In this document: positions 1-7,622 of the stretch, one piece after another
Layout: the number at the start of each line of letters is the position of its first letter
Position numbering within the stretch: the stretch's first letter is position 1
DNA from: Treponemataceae bacterium
Lineage (GTDB): Bacteria > Spirochaetota > Spirochaetia > Treponematales > Treponemataceae
Assembly: GCA_024402435.1 (NCBI GenBank)
Contig: JAKSTU010000011.1
Location: forward strand, 1 to 64,000
Length of the DNA stretch: 64,000 bases
Direction: 5' to 3'
Made by a program: the position numbers and the translations under genes
Notes under the pieces: generated by a model
The model's database searches: none
The model's input: the letters and a program-made list of their open reading frames with translations, nothing else
Told to the model about the DNA's origin: nothing

Positions 1-1
1 A

Positions 2-346
2 AAAATATTCAGTATGTTGTTTTCAAAAGTTTATCCCTGTCTGATTGCAAAAGCCCAGCGCAAAAATCGGACACGGGAAGAAGTTGATGAGATTACCTCT
101 TGGCTCACTGGTTATTCAAAGGATGATATCAAAAGTTTTTTGGAAAGTGATTTAACTTACGGGGACTTCTTTTTAAAAGCTCCATCACTTAATCCAAACA
201 GAAAACTTATAAAAGGTTCTGTGTGCGGTATTAAAGTTGAAGAAATTACAGAGCCTTTGATGCAGGAAATCAGATACCTTGATAAGCTGGTAGATGAACT
301 GGCAAAAGGTAAAACAATGGATAAAATCCTGCGCAGACAGAATTAA
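2..346 (+). CDS. DUF2200 family protein, 5' end cut by window edge
   Basis: The reading frame is already open at the first full codon of the window and runs to a stop at 344-346. An ATG at 14 exists, but residues encoded before it (K-I-F-S) fit the usual family start just upstream of the conserved F-x-K-V-Y-P segment, so the true start probably lies outside the window. Visible family features are KVYP near the N-terminus, RKNRTREEVDEI, WLTGYS, and the C-terminal pattern RYLDKLVDELAKGK. DUF2200 proteins are about 110-120 residues, small, soluble and of unknown function. The next gene begins 24 nt downstream in the same direction, so the two may be co-transcribed. Family assignment is firm; function is unknown. 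Confidence 0.8.
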   Translation, partial: KIFSMLFSKVYPCLIAKAQRKNRTREEVDEITSWLTGYSKDDIKSFLESDLTYGDFFLKAPSLNPNRKLIKGSVCGIKVEEITEPLMQEIRYLDKLVDELAKGKTMDKILRRQN

Positions 347-370
347 AATAGAATTCAAAAGGAAGAAACA

Positions 371-781
371 GTGACAACGATTCAGACAGAACTTGTGCGC
401 GCCCTTGAAGCAATGGGCGACCGATCCAGATTTACCGATGCTGTGCTTGCGAAAAAACTGCGTGAAACCTGCCGGATTGAAGGCCGCAAAAAAGCCGTAA
501 TTGCTTTGTCAGATCTTCTTGCAGCGCTTCAGGTTCTTGAGGAAAACGGGCGCTTTTATTCAGTAACCGTAACAAATGCCAACGATCTTCTGCTGGAACG
601 TGCCGAGTCTTCAAAGGAAATCCTTCTGGAGCACAAGCAGCGGCGTCAGCGTCACGAAAAAAGCTGTGACCTTTTTACCAATGCAGATGTGTCATCAGTC
701 GGAAAACCTTCAGGATCCGGCCGCAAAAAAATGCGCACCGAACGTGTCAGTCTGAACGTGAACAAAGACTGGTCAGACTGA
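371..781 (+). CDS. Hypothetical protein, 136 aa
   Basis: A GTG start at 371 is preceded by a GGAAG ribosome binding site about 7 nt upstream, which decides the start. The protein is soluble with no signal peptide or membrane segment. The first 80 residues look helical and alternate charged and leucine-rich stretches. The last 50 residues are basic and low-complexity (many R, K, H, S), suggesting a disordered or nucleic-acid-contacting tail. I do not recognise a family. It follows the DUF2200 gene with a short gap. Codon use resembles that of neighbouring genes, so it is likely a real lineage-specific gene rather than a chance frame. Confidence 0.6.
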   Translation: MTTIQTELVRALEAMGDRSRFTDAVLAKKLRETCRIEGRKKAVIALSDLLAALQVLEENGRFYSVTVTNANDLLLERAESSKEILLEHKQRRQRHEKSCDLFTNADVSSVGKPSGSGRKKMRTERVSLNVNKDWSD

Positions 782-904
782 TCTGATGGCTGTTTTTCAA
801 AATATTGTTCTTCAAAAAAATCCGTATTGTGTTTTGAAAAAATCAAACTGCTTTTTTTTGTAAATTCGCATTGTGTTTTTTTTTCGGTTGAGACTGTTCT
901 GCTA

Positions 905-933
905 TTGTACATAAGGAAAAAGTATTGTATGCT
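905..933 (+). promoter_or_regulatory. Candidate sigma-70 promoter for dat-ddc
   Basis: TTGTAC at 905-910 and TATGCT at 928-933 are separated by 17 nt. This would start a transcript near 940 with a leader of about 90 nt before dat. The 250 nt between 781 and 1031 hold no gene; upstream of this promoter the sequence is T-rich. Confidence 0.4.
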
Positions 934-981
934 TGCCCTCGCACTCTAAAAAATAAACCTGCCGTTGACAGTTTGTATCAC

Positions 982-1012
982 GGTTCAAAGCTCTCTCCGG
1001 GCCTCTTGAACC
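982..1012 (+). promoter_or_regulatory. Inverted repeat in the leader of the diaminobutyrate aminotransferase gene
   Basis: Perfect 7-bp arms GGTTCAA (982-988) and TTGAACC (1006-1012) flank a 17-nt loop, just ahead of the GGAG ribosome binding site of the gene starting at 1031. It may be an operator or an RNA hairpin; the sequence alone does not separate these. Confidence 0.35.
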
Positions 1013-1030
1013 ACGTAATGGAGAACGTAG

Positions 1031-2389
1031 ATGGTTCAGAAAGACTCTGAATGCACCAATCAGTATTACATTACCAGACAGGATTCCTCCGAATCAAACG
1101 CACGAAGTTACCCCAGAAAATTCCCTTTTGCGCTCGCAAAGGCCCAAGGCTCATGGATTGAAGACGTTGAAGGAAACAAGTATCTGGACTTTTTGTGCGG
1201 GGCTGGAACTTTGGCCCTTGGCCACAATGACCCTGAAGTTAATCAGGCCTTGATTGATATGCTGAGCAACAATTTGCCTCTGCATACTTTGGATTTGACA
1301 ACACCGGTCAAAGATGATTTTGTCCACACTGTGCTGTCACTTTTACCCGGAGAACTCCGCAACAATGCAAAGATTCAGTTCTGCAGTCCGTCAGGCACTG
1401 ATGCTTTGGATGCGGCACTCAAACTGTGCAAAACGGCAACCGGTCGTTCAAGCATAATCGCTTTTCAGGGCGGTTATCACGGAATGGGTCACGGAGCCCT
1501 TTCCTGCACCGGAAACCTTCATGCAAAAACACACGTCAACGGTCTCATGCCTGACGTACACTTTTTCCCGTATCCCTATTCATACCGCTGTCCCTTCGGA
1601 ATCGGAGGCGAAGCCGGTGTTGATGCTGCCTGTGCATTCTTTGAGCGCGCTCTCAAAGATCCGGAAAGCGGAATCACAAAACCTGCAGCTGTCATTCTGG
1701 AACCGATTCAGGGTGAAGGCGGTGTTATTCCCGCTCCCGTCAAATTCCTGCAGACAGTACGCCGCGTAACAAAAGAACTGGACATTCCCATGATTTGTGA
1801 CGAAATCCAGTGCGGAATCGGCCGTTCAGGCAAATTCTTCGCTTTTGAATATGCGGACATTGTGCCGGACGTCATTCTTTCTTCCAAAGCAATCGGCGGT
1901 TCACAGCCTCTGGCAGTTGTTATCTACAACAAAAAACTGGATGTTTGGGAACCCGGTGCACATGCCGGAACTTTCCGCGGCAACCAGCTTGCCATGAAAG
2001 CCGGAACAGTGCTCATCAAGCGCGTTTCTCAGCCTGCATTCCTTGCAGAAGTTGCAGAAAAGGGCGAAATGGCACGCAAAGCCCTCAACGAACTTAAATC
2101 ACAGGTAAGCATTATCGGTGATGTTCGCGGAAAAGGTCTTATGATCGGTACTGAATTCGTTGATCCCCGCGGACCGGCTGATTCAATCGGAAGTTATCCT
2201 GCAAGCGGCGAAATTGCTGCAAAAGTTCAGAAACTCTGCTTCCAGAAAGGTCTCGTTGTTGAAAAGGGCGGACGCAACGGTGCTGTAATGCGCTGTCTGT
2301 GTGCTCTGAATGTTACTAAAGATGACATGATGACTGCAATGAAGATTTTTTCAGAAGTCGTAAAAGAAGTTAACGAGCAGTATAAATAA
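1031..2389 (+). CDS. dat: Diaminobutyrate--2-oxoglutarate aminotransferase
   Basis: This 452-residue class III, PLP-dependent aminotransferase matches the diaminobutyrate aminotransferase subfamily across its length. Visible signatures are the N-terminal [15 protein letters not shown] and GAGTLALGH segments, [32 protein letters not shown] and the PLP-lysine motif SSKAIGG with Lys286. The family interconverts L-aspartate 4-semialdehyde plus glutamate and L-2,4-diaminobutyrate plus 2-oxoglutarate. The ATG at 1031 has a GGAG site about 7 nt upstream. The next gene encodes a matching decarboxylase, so the pair probably makes 1,3-diaminopropane, a polyamine precursor. A strong hairpin with a T-run lies between them. 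A role in siderophore or ectoine synthesis is possible but no other such genes are nearby. Confidence 0.9.
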   Translation: MVQKDSECTNQYYITRQDSSESNARSYPRKFPFALAKAQGSWIEDVEGNKYLDFLCGAGTLALGHNDPEVNQALIDMLSNNLPLHTLDLTTPVKDDFVHTVLSLLPGELRNNAKIQFCSPSGTDALDAALKLCKTATGRSSIIAFQGGYHGMGHGALSCTGNLHAKTHVNGLMPDVHFFPYPYSYRCPFGIGGEAGVDAACAFFERALKDPESGITKPAAVILEPIQGEGGVIPAPVKFLQTVRRVTKELDIPMICDEIQCGIGRSGKFFAFEYADIVPDVILSSKAIGGSQPLAVVIYNKKLDVWEPGAHAGTFRGNQLAMKAGTVLIKRVSQPAFLAEVAEKGEMARKALNELKSQVSIIGDVRGKGLMIGTEFVDPRGPADSIGSYPASGEIAAKVQKLCFQKGLVVEKGGRNGAVMRCLCALNVTKDDMMTAMKIFSEVVKEVNEQYK

Positions 2390-2413
2390 TCGGACTGAGT
2401 TTTCAGTTCACAA

Positions 2414-2447
2414 GCCGGCGCCTGTTCTGTGACGCCGGTTTTTTTTT
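2414..2447 (+). terminator. Rho-independent terminator between dat and ddc
   Basis: GCCGGCG (2414-2420) pairs with CGCCGG (2433-2438), followed by nine T residues. It ends just three bases before the GGAGAA ribosome binding site of the decarboxylase gene, so expression of the second gene needs read-through or partial termination. Confidence 0.8.
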
Positions 2448-2460
2448 ATCGGAGAAATCA

Positions 2461-3984
2461 ATGACCAACAACAATTCAAATGATATCAATGCAGTTTTTC
2501 TTACAAGCGATTCAGCTGTAAAAGAGCAGTACAAAGCGATTCTTTCCAGTACTGCCGATGCAATCTGCGATGCTGTAAACGACACAAAATCCTATGTGGG
2601 CCCCACACCTGACGAACTTAAAAAACAGGTTGCCGTTGACGAAATGCTTCCTTCTGAAGGTTTGGGCTGGGACAAAACATTCGAGCGCATCAAAAAGCAG
2701 ATTCTGCCGAACTTTCTGCGCACTTCATCTACGGATTACATGGCTCATCTGCACAGTGCCTCACTTCTTGAGACAATTGCTTCAGAGCTGATTATTTCCA
2801 CTTTCAACCAGTCCATGGATTCCTGGGATCAGTCTCCTGTTGCTACTGAAATCGAAGTTCAGGTGATTGAATACCTTTGCAGAATGTACGGCTACGGAAA
2901 AGAAAGTGACGGCGTATTCACATCCGGCGGAAGTCAGTCCAATCAGACAGCCATTATTCTTGCAAGAGACTGGTTCTGCAATGAAAAACTGAAGTATGAC
3001 GTAAAAAAATTCGGATTGCCGCCTCAGTTTTCAAAAATGCGTCTTTACACTTCCGAGATTTCCCACTTCAGTATGGAAAAAAGTGCACACATTCTGGGGC
3101 TCGGCTATCAGAGTGTTGTAAAAGTTCCGGTAAACGCAAAAAAGCAGATGGATATTGCTGCATTCAAAAAACTTGTTGAAGATGATATTGCGGCCGGAAA
3201 CATTCCTTTCTGCGTTGTTGCTACTGTGGGTACAACTGATTTCGGCAGCATTGACAACATTGATGAAATCCGTGCAGTTGCTGATTCCTGCGGCATGTGG
3301 GTTCATGCTGATGCTGCATACGGAAGCGGTGTGATCATGTCACAAAAATATCAGTCTCTGGTGGCCGCTCTCCGCAAATGTGATTCAATCACTGTTGACT
3401 TCCACAAAATGTTCATGATGCCCATCAGTGCTTCTGCTGTGCTGGTAAAAGACGGGGCCGCTTTTGATGCGCTTACAATCCACGCAGATTATCTTAACCG
3501 CACGGAAGACGAAGAAGACGGTTATACAAACCTTGTTGACAAATCATTGCAGACTACACGCCGTTTCGACGCACTCAAAGTTTGGGTTTCTTTCCAGATG
3601 CGCGGCCGCAACGGCTGGTCCGACCTGATTACTACCTGCATGGACAATGCCCGTTATGTCTACAGTTGTCTTGCTGCTGACCCGGATTTTGCACCTGTCA
3701 CGGATCCTGAAATCAGTTCCGTAGTATTCCGTCTGTCTCCCGAATTCTGCACAAAAAATGCAGGTCCGAAACTTCTTGCCGCTGATGACGTGAACAAAAA
3801 AGTCCGCCGTCTGCTGATTCATCAGGAAGGTGTGGTCATCGGTCAGACAGTGAGTGATGGTGCCGTTTGTCTTAAGTTTACACTGCTTAATCCGCTTGTT
3901 ACCCATGAAAAACTGGACCAGCTTCTCGGCGTAATAAAAAAACTGGGTCTTCAGGTTCTGGCTTCCGGAGACGCTTCACTGTGA
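2461..3984 (+). CDS. ddc: L-2,4-diaminobutyrate decarboxylase (group II PLP decarboxylase)
   Basis: This 507-residue protein is a group II pyridoxal-phosphate decarboxylase. The cofactor lysine is Lys316 in the DFHKMFM motif, and TSGGSQSNQTAI (PLP-phosphate contact region) and HADAAYGSG (ring stacking and Asp) are intact. Such enzymes include glutamate, aromatic and diaminobutyrate decarboxylases; the adjacent diaminobutyrate aminotransferase points to diaminobutyrate as substrate, giving 1,3-diaminopropane. The start ATG has a GGAGAA site 7 nt upstream. The stop overlaps the GTG start of the following PncC gene by four bases, implying translational coupling. Substrate specificity is inferred from context. 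Confidence 0.85.
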   Translation: MTNNNSNDINAVFLTSDSAVKEQYKAILSSTADAICDAVNDTKSYVGPTPDELKKQVAVDEMLPSEGLGWDKTFERIKKQILPNFLRTSSTDYMAHLHSASLLETIASELIISTFNQSMDSWDQSPVATEIEVQVIEYLCRMYGYGKESDGVFTSGGSQSNQTAIILARDWFCNEKLKYDVKKFGLPPQFSKMRLYTSEISHFSMEKSAHILGLGYQSVVKVPVNAKKQMDIAAFKKLVEDDIAAGNIPFCVVATVGTTDFGSIDNIDEIRAVADSCGMWVHADAAYGSGVIMSQKYQSLVAALRKCDSITVDFHKMFMMPISASAVLVKDGAAFDALTIHADYLNRTEDEEDGYTNLVDKSLQTTRRFDALKVWVSFQMRGRNGWSDLITTCMDNARYVYSCLAADPDFAPVTDPEISSVVFRLSPEFCTKNAGPKLLAADDVNKKVRRLLIHQEGVVIGQTVSDGAVCLKFTLLNPLVTHEKLDQLLGVIKKLGLQVLASGDASL

Positions 3985-4475
3985 CCTGCAAAACCGAAGA
4001 ATGTGCCCGCCGCCTTGTTGAGGCATTGTCAGCTGCCGGAAAAACGCTTGCCGGTGCAGAATCCTGTACCGGAGGTCTCATTGCTTCTGAAATCACTTCT
4101 GTAAGCGGTGCTTCCGCTGTTTTTTGCGGTGCTGTGGTAAGTTATACGAATCAGGTAAAAAATCAGGTATTGGGCGTTTGTCAGAATACTCTGGATGAAT
4201 TTACTGCCGTAAGTGAAGAAGTTGCTGCTCAAATGGCAGAAGGCGCTGCCCGGCTCATGAAAACGGATTTTGCCTATTCTGTAACAGGATATGCGGGTCC
4301 CGGCGGAGGAACACCGGACAAACCTGTGGGCACTGTATGCTTCGGTTTCTGTTCCGGTTTTGGAACACAGAATCAGAAAACAAAAACGGCCACCGTTCAT
4401 TTTGAAGGTGACCGTAATCAAGTCCGCGTTCAGGCGGCAATTTATGTTCTGAAAACTCTTGCAGAAATCCTTTAG
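3981..4475 (+). CDS. pncC: CinA C-terminal domain protein, nicotinamide-nucleotide amidohydrolase PncC
   Basis: At 164 residues this is a stand-alone CinA C-terminal domain (PncC). The family deamidates nicotinamide mononucleotide to nicotinate mononucleotide in NAD salvage. Diagnostic motifs are AESCTGGLI near the N-terminus (catalytic Ser in SCTGG), FCGAVVSYTN, AVSEEVAAQMAEGA, SVTGYAGPGG and PVGTVCFG. The GTG start overlaps the stop of the decarboxylase gene (GTGA), so it is translated as part of that operon although the functional link is unclear. It converges with the GH94 gene, with two bases between the stops. A nicotinate phosphoribosyltransferase near 53 kb would feed the same NAD pathway. 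Confidence 0.9.
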   Translation: MTCKTEECARRLVEALSAAGKTLAGAESCTGGLIASEITSVSGASAVFCGAVVSYTNQVKNQVLGVCQNTLDEFTAVSEEVAAQMAEGAARLMKTDFAYSVTGYAGPGGGTPDKPVGTVCFGFCSGFGTQNQKTKTATVHFEGDRNQVRVQAAIYVLKTLAEIL

Positions 4476-4477
4476 AC

Positions 4478-6895
4478 TCAGCCCATAATTACTTCAACAG
4501 TGTTGCAGCTTCCTGCAGCCTGTGCCGGAATTGTCTTTACTTCAACACCGTTCAGAAGAATCTTCTTTACGCCTTTTTCCACGTGATCAGGGTTCTTTAC
4601 GGTGATTGCAAAGTCTGCGCCTCTCCAGCGGCGGCTTGCGCTGAATCCGTCCCAGTCTGAGGGAATACATGGATCCACTGTCATGACTGTTTCGGCTTTT
4701 GTCGCATTTTCTGCAAAGTCAAAGCGGATACCGGTCAGATAGCGTGTTGCTGCAAAGTAAGCCCAGCCTGCAGAACCTGTCAGCCACGGATGACGTGCAC
4801 GGCCGTGTGCTGAGTGTTCACGGCCCATTACGAACTGGCAGTATGAGTAGGGCTCGCTCTGACGAACTTCAATCTTGTCATTCTGGCGGGCAGGACACAA
4901 TGCGTTGTAGAACTTCATTGCTCTGTTTCCGTGACCAAGTTTTGCATCTGCAACCCAGGCCCACGGGTTGGGGTGACTGAAGATTGCACCGTTTTCCTTG
5001 ATTCCTTTATAGACACGTGTCAAAAATCCGATGTCATCATTCGGTGTTCCATAAGCAGGACTGTTCAGATGGATTCCGTAGTCGCTGTACAGATATTTGT
5101 CAATGGCTTCCATGGTTTTTTCAGCACGCTCGCCCTGTGCAACACCGGAACATACAGCCCATGCGTTTGATTCAAGGTGAACACGGCCTTCTTTGTCATT
5201 GTGCGTACCGATTTTGATGCCTTTTTTCGTGATTCCGCGGATATACCATTCTCCGTCCCAAAGTTCTTTGTCACAGGCGGCACGAACTTTTTCCTTGATT
5301 GCATCGTATTTTGCGGCTTCTTCGTTGCGGCCCAAAGATTTTGCCAACTGAACGAAATTGTCCAATGCCCAGAAGTGCAGGAATGAAACAAGTGCGCTTT
5401 CGCCGCCGCCCAGGTTGAGACAGTCGTTCCAGTCAGCACGCAGTCCTTCGCAGATTCCGGTCTTTCCTACATGCAATGTTGAAAAATCAAGGATTTTCTG
5501 CATGTGCTCATAAACAGTTCCTTTTCCGCCGTCAGCATATCCGAATTCCTGGTCAAGGAATGCAACATCACCTGTTTCTTTGATGAATTCACAGATTGAA
5601 GGAACCAGCCAAAGTGCGTCATCTGAACAAGTGTGTTCAAGCCCGTGAACCAGGTCGCCCGCTTTTGGTTCCGGTTTGACTGTAGGAGAATTGAAAGGAA
5701 GCGGCGGTTTTTTGTCCGGATCAAAAGCACTGGGCTCAAAAAGATGAAGTCCGTAACCGGTGGAAGTCAGACCGCGAAGCAGTTCTATAATGCGCTGGCG
5801 GCATTTGTCAGGATTTGAGTGGGGAATACACATTGCATCCTGTGCCGTGTCGCGGTAACCGAGGCCTGTGCGTCCGCCGACTTCGATGAAAGAAGAAAAA
5901 CGTGAAAAAATTACGTTTACTTCTGACTGATAAAGGTTCCATGTGTTGATCATGGTGTTCATGTCGTCGTTTGGTGTGTTGATCTGCAGTGCTGTGTATT
6001 TTTTGCGCCACCATTCGGCCAATTCTGCAAATGCTTTGTCTACGGCAGCAAAATCACTGAATTTTGCACGGACTTTTTTGCCTTCTTCACGGTTGCCGAC
6101 ACCAAGCATGAAAATGCAGCGCACTGTTTCTCCGGGCTGAATTGTAACGGCTTTCTGCAAAGCACCGCAATGATTGTTGCCCAGTTCGCTGGATCCGGAA
6201 AGTGTTCCGTTTTCTACACCCAGAGGATTTGTCTCCGTTCTGTAGCTTCCGATGAAACTGTCGCGGAGACAGTCGTAAGAATCCGGTTCAAAGTTTGCAG
6301 AAAAATAGTGATACATTGAAGGATTGTAAAAGTTGTCGCATTCAATTACACCGTCTTCGTAAGAAGATCCGCTGCAATAAAGACTCATCTGGAAATTCTG
6401 GTTGTCGATTTCTACAACGTTGAATGAAAATTCCACATAACCGAAAAGGCTGAGAGAGCGTGCAGTCTTTCCTGTGTTGGTTAGTTGAACATCCCAAATT
6501 TCTGCTGTTTCACCACGCGGAATGAACAGTGTCTGAACACCGTGAATGTCGTTGTAGTCGCACGTGAATTTTGAATAAGACAAGCCGTGGCGGCATTCAT
6601 ATTTTGCTTTGTCCAGAGGTTTTCCCACCGGCTGCCATGAAAGAGACCAGTAATCTTTTGTGTCATTGTCACGTACATAAACGTAATGACCGGGTCTGTC
6701 CAATGGTACTGCATTGGCGCGGAACCTTGTAATTCTGTGGGTTTCCGGGGATTCATGGAACATGTAACCGCCGGCATTGTGAGAAATGACTGTACCTGTT
6801 GATTCAGTTCCCAAATAGTTTGTCCAGGATACCGGAACATCAACTTTGGAAATTACGTATTCCCTGTTCTGATTGTCAAAAAATCCGTACTGCAT
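4478..6895 (-). CDS. GH94 phosphorylase, N,N'-diacetylchitobiose phosphorylase-like
   Basis: The 805-residue protein is a complete GH94 inverting phosphorylase, with the N-terminal beta-sandwich starting MQYGFFDNQNREYV and the (alpha/alpha)6 barrel with LRADWNDCLNLGGGES. Asp491, the last Asp of DWND, is the expected general acid. Segments SRFSSFIEVGGRTGLGYRDT, YGLHLFEPS and HPNPWAWVADAKLG resemble the Vibrio chitobiose phosphorylase far more than cellobiose phosphorylase, and the length matches (about 801). The predicted reaction is chitobiose plus phosphate to GlcNAc-1-phosphate plus GlcNAc, in the cytoplasm. There is no signal peptide. The ribosome binding site is weak (AAGG about 11 nt upstream). 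A strong operator-like inverted repeat lies upstream. Family is certain; acceptor specificity is inferred from recalled sequences. Confidence 0.88.
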   Translation of the reverse strand: MQYGFFDNQNREYVISKVDVPVSWTNYLGTESTGTVISHNAGGYMFHESPETHRITRFRANAVPLDRPGHYVYVRDNDTKDYWSLSWQPVGKPLDKAKYECRHGLSYSKFTCDYNDIHGVQTLFIPRGETAEIWDVQLTNTGKTARSLSLFGYVEFSFNVVEIDNQNFQMSLYCSGSSYEDGVIECDNFYNPSMYHYFSANFEPDSYDCLRDSFIGSYRTETNPLGVENGTLSGSSELGNNHCGALQKAVTIQPGETVRCIFMLGVGNREEGKKVRAKFSDFAAVDKAFAELAEWWRKKYTALQINTPNDDMNTMINTWNLYQSEVNVIFSRFSSFIEVGGRTGLGYRDTAQDAMCIPHSNPDKCRQRIIELLRGLTSTGYGLHLFEPSAFDPDKKPPLPFNSPTVKPEPKAGDLVHGLEHTCSDDALWLVPSICEFIKETGDVAFLDQEFGYADGGKGTVYEHMQKILDFSTLHVGKTGICEGLRADWNDCLNLGGGESALVSFLHFWALDNFVQLAKSLGRNEEAAKYDAIKEKVRAACDKELWDGEWYIRGITKKGIKIGTHNDKEGRVHLESNAWAVCSGVAQGERAEKTMEAIDKYLYSDYGIHLNSPAYGTPNDDIGFLTRVYKGIKENGAIFSHPNPWAWVADAKLGHGNRAMKFYNALCPARQNDKIEVRQSEPYSYCQFVMGREHSAHGRARHPWLTGSAGWAYFAATRYLTGIRFDFAENATKAETVMTVDPCIPSDWDGFSASRRWRGADFAITVKNPDHVEKGVKKILLNGVEVKTIPAQAAGSCNTVEVIMG

Positions 6896-6917
6896 AAAAA
6901 ATCTGCCTTAAGAAAAA

Positions 6918-6958
6918 TTAGGTTAGTTGCAATGTCAAACTAACCTAAAAACACTATA
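6918..6958 (-). promoter_or_regulatory. Operator and extended -10 promoter of the GH94 gene
   Basis: Perfect 11-bp arms TTAGGTTAGTT (6918-6928) and AACTAACCTAA (6938-6948) flank a 9-nt spacer. Read on the minus strand, a TGTTATAGT extended -10 (hexamer at 6953-6958) lies immediately upstream, placing the inverted repeat at the transcription start. That arrangement is typical of a repressor operator. The cognate regulator is not in the window. Confidence 0.65.
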
Positions 6959-7020
6959 ACACGATATACGGGATTTGAAAAGTGATTTTTTTTCGCCTAT
7001 AGTGTCTTTTCTTTGCAGAT

Positions 7021-7530
7021 TCAGTTTTCTTCTTCTGTTCCGAAAACCCGGCTGCCACGGTCCATTGCAGTAAGTCCTGTGCGCACCAGTTCTTTTATTC
7101 CGAAAGGCTCAAGAAGGCGGATCAGACTTGCGATTTTTGCTTCGCTTCCTGTTGCTTCAATAACAAGAGTGTCAATTCCGACGTCTACAACATGAGCGCG
7201 GAAAATGTTTGCCGTTTCAATAACACCGGTTCTTGCAGTTCCGGGGGCGCTGACTTTGATAAGTGCTGTTTCCCGGAGAACCGTATCCTGAGGATTGAGG
7301 CACCGGACTGTAATCACTTCTTCAAGTTTGAGAAGCTGTTTCACAATCTGGTCCAGAGTGTGCTCATTGCCGCAAACCACAATTGTCATTCGGGAAATTT
7401 TCGGCTCAGCTGTTTCTCCTACAGTCAGGCTGTCAATGTTGTAGCCGCGGCGGCTGAAAAGTCCTGAAACACGGCTCAATACACCGGCATGGTTTTCTAC
7501 CAAAACAGAAAGAACATAGCGTTCGTCCAT
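7021..7530 (-). CDS. ilvN: Acetolactate synthase small (regulatory) subunit
   Basis: The 169-residue protein begins MDERYVLSVLVENHAGVLSRVSGLFSRRGYNI, the classic N-terminal ACT domain of IlvN/IlvH, followed by the C-terminal regulatory domain ending in ELVRTG. It binds the catalytic acetohydroxyacid synthase subunit and gives valine feedback inhibition in branched-chain amino acid synthesis. A GGAGG site lies 10 nt before the ATG at 7530; a TTG at 7536 in frame is only 4 nt from it, so ATG is preferred. The large subunit is not adjacent, which is unusual. It is the last of three same-strand genes encoding feedback-regulated amino-acid enzymes. Confidence 0.92.
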   Translation of the reverse strand: MDERYVLSVLVENHAGVLSRVSGLFSRRGYNIDSLTVGETAEPKISRMTIVVCGNEHTLDQIVKQLLKLEEVITVRCLNPQDTVLRETALIKVSAPGTARTGVIETANIFRAHVVDVGIDTLVIEATGSEAKIASLIRLLEPFGIKELVRTGLTAMDRGSRVFGTEEEN

Positions 7531-7622
7531 AATCAATTAGCCTCCAAAGTCTGCAACTTTCTTCTATATATACATGATATATACGCATTAGAATATGCAG
7601 TGTGTCATGAAAGTTCTGCTTC

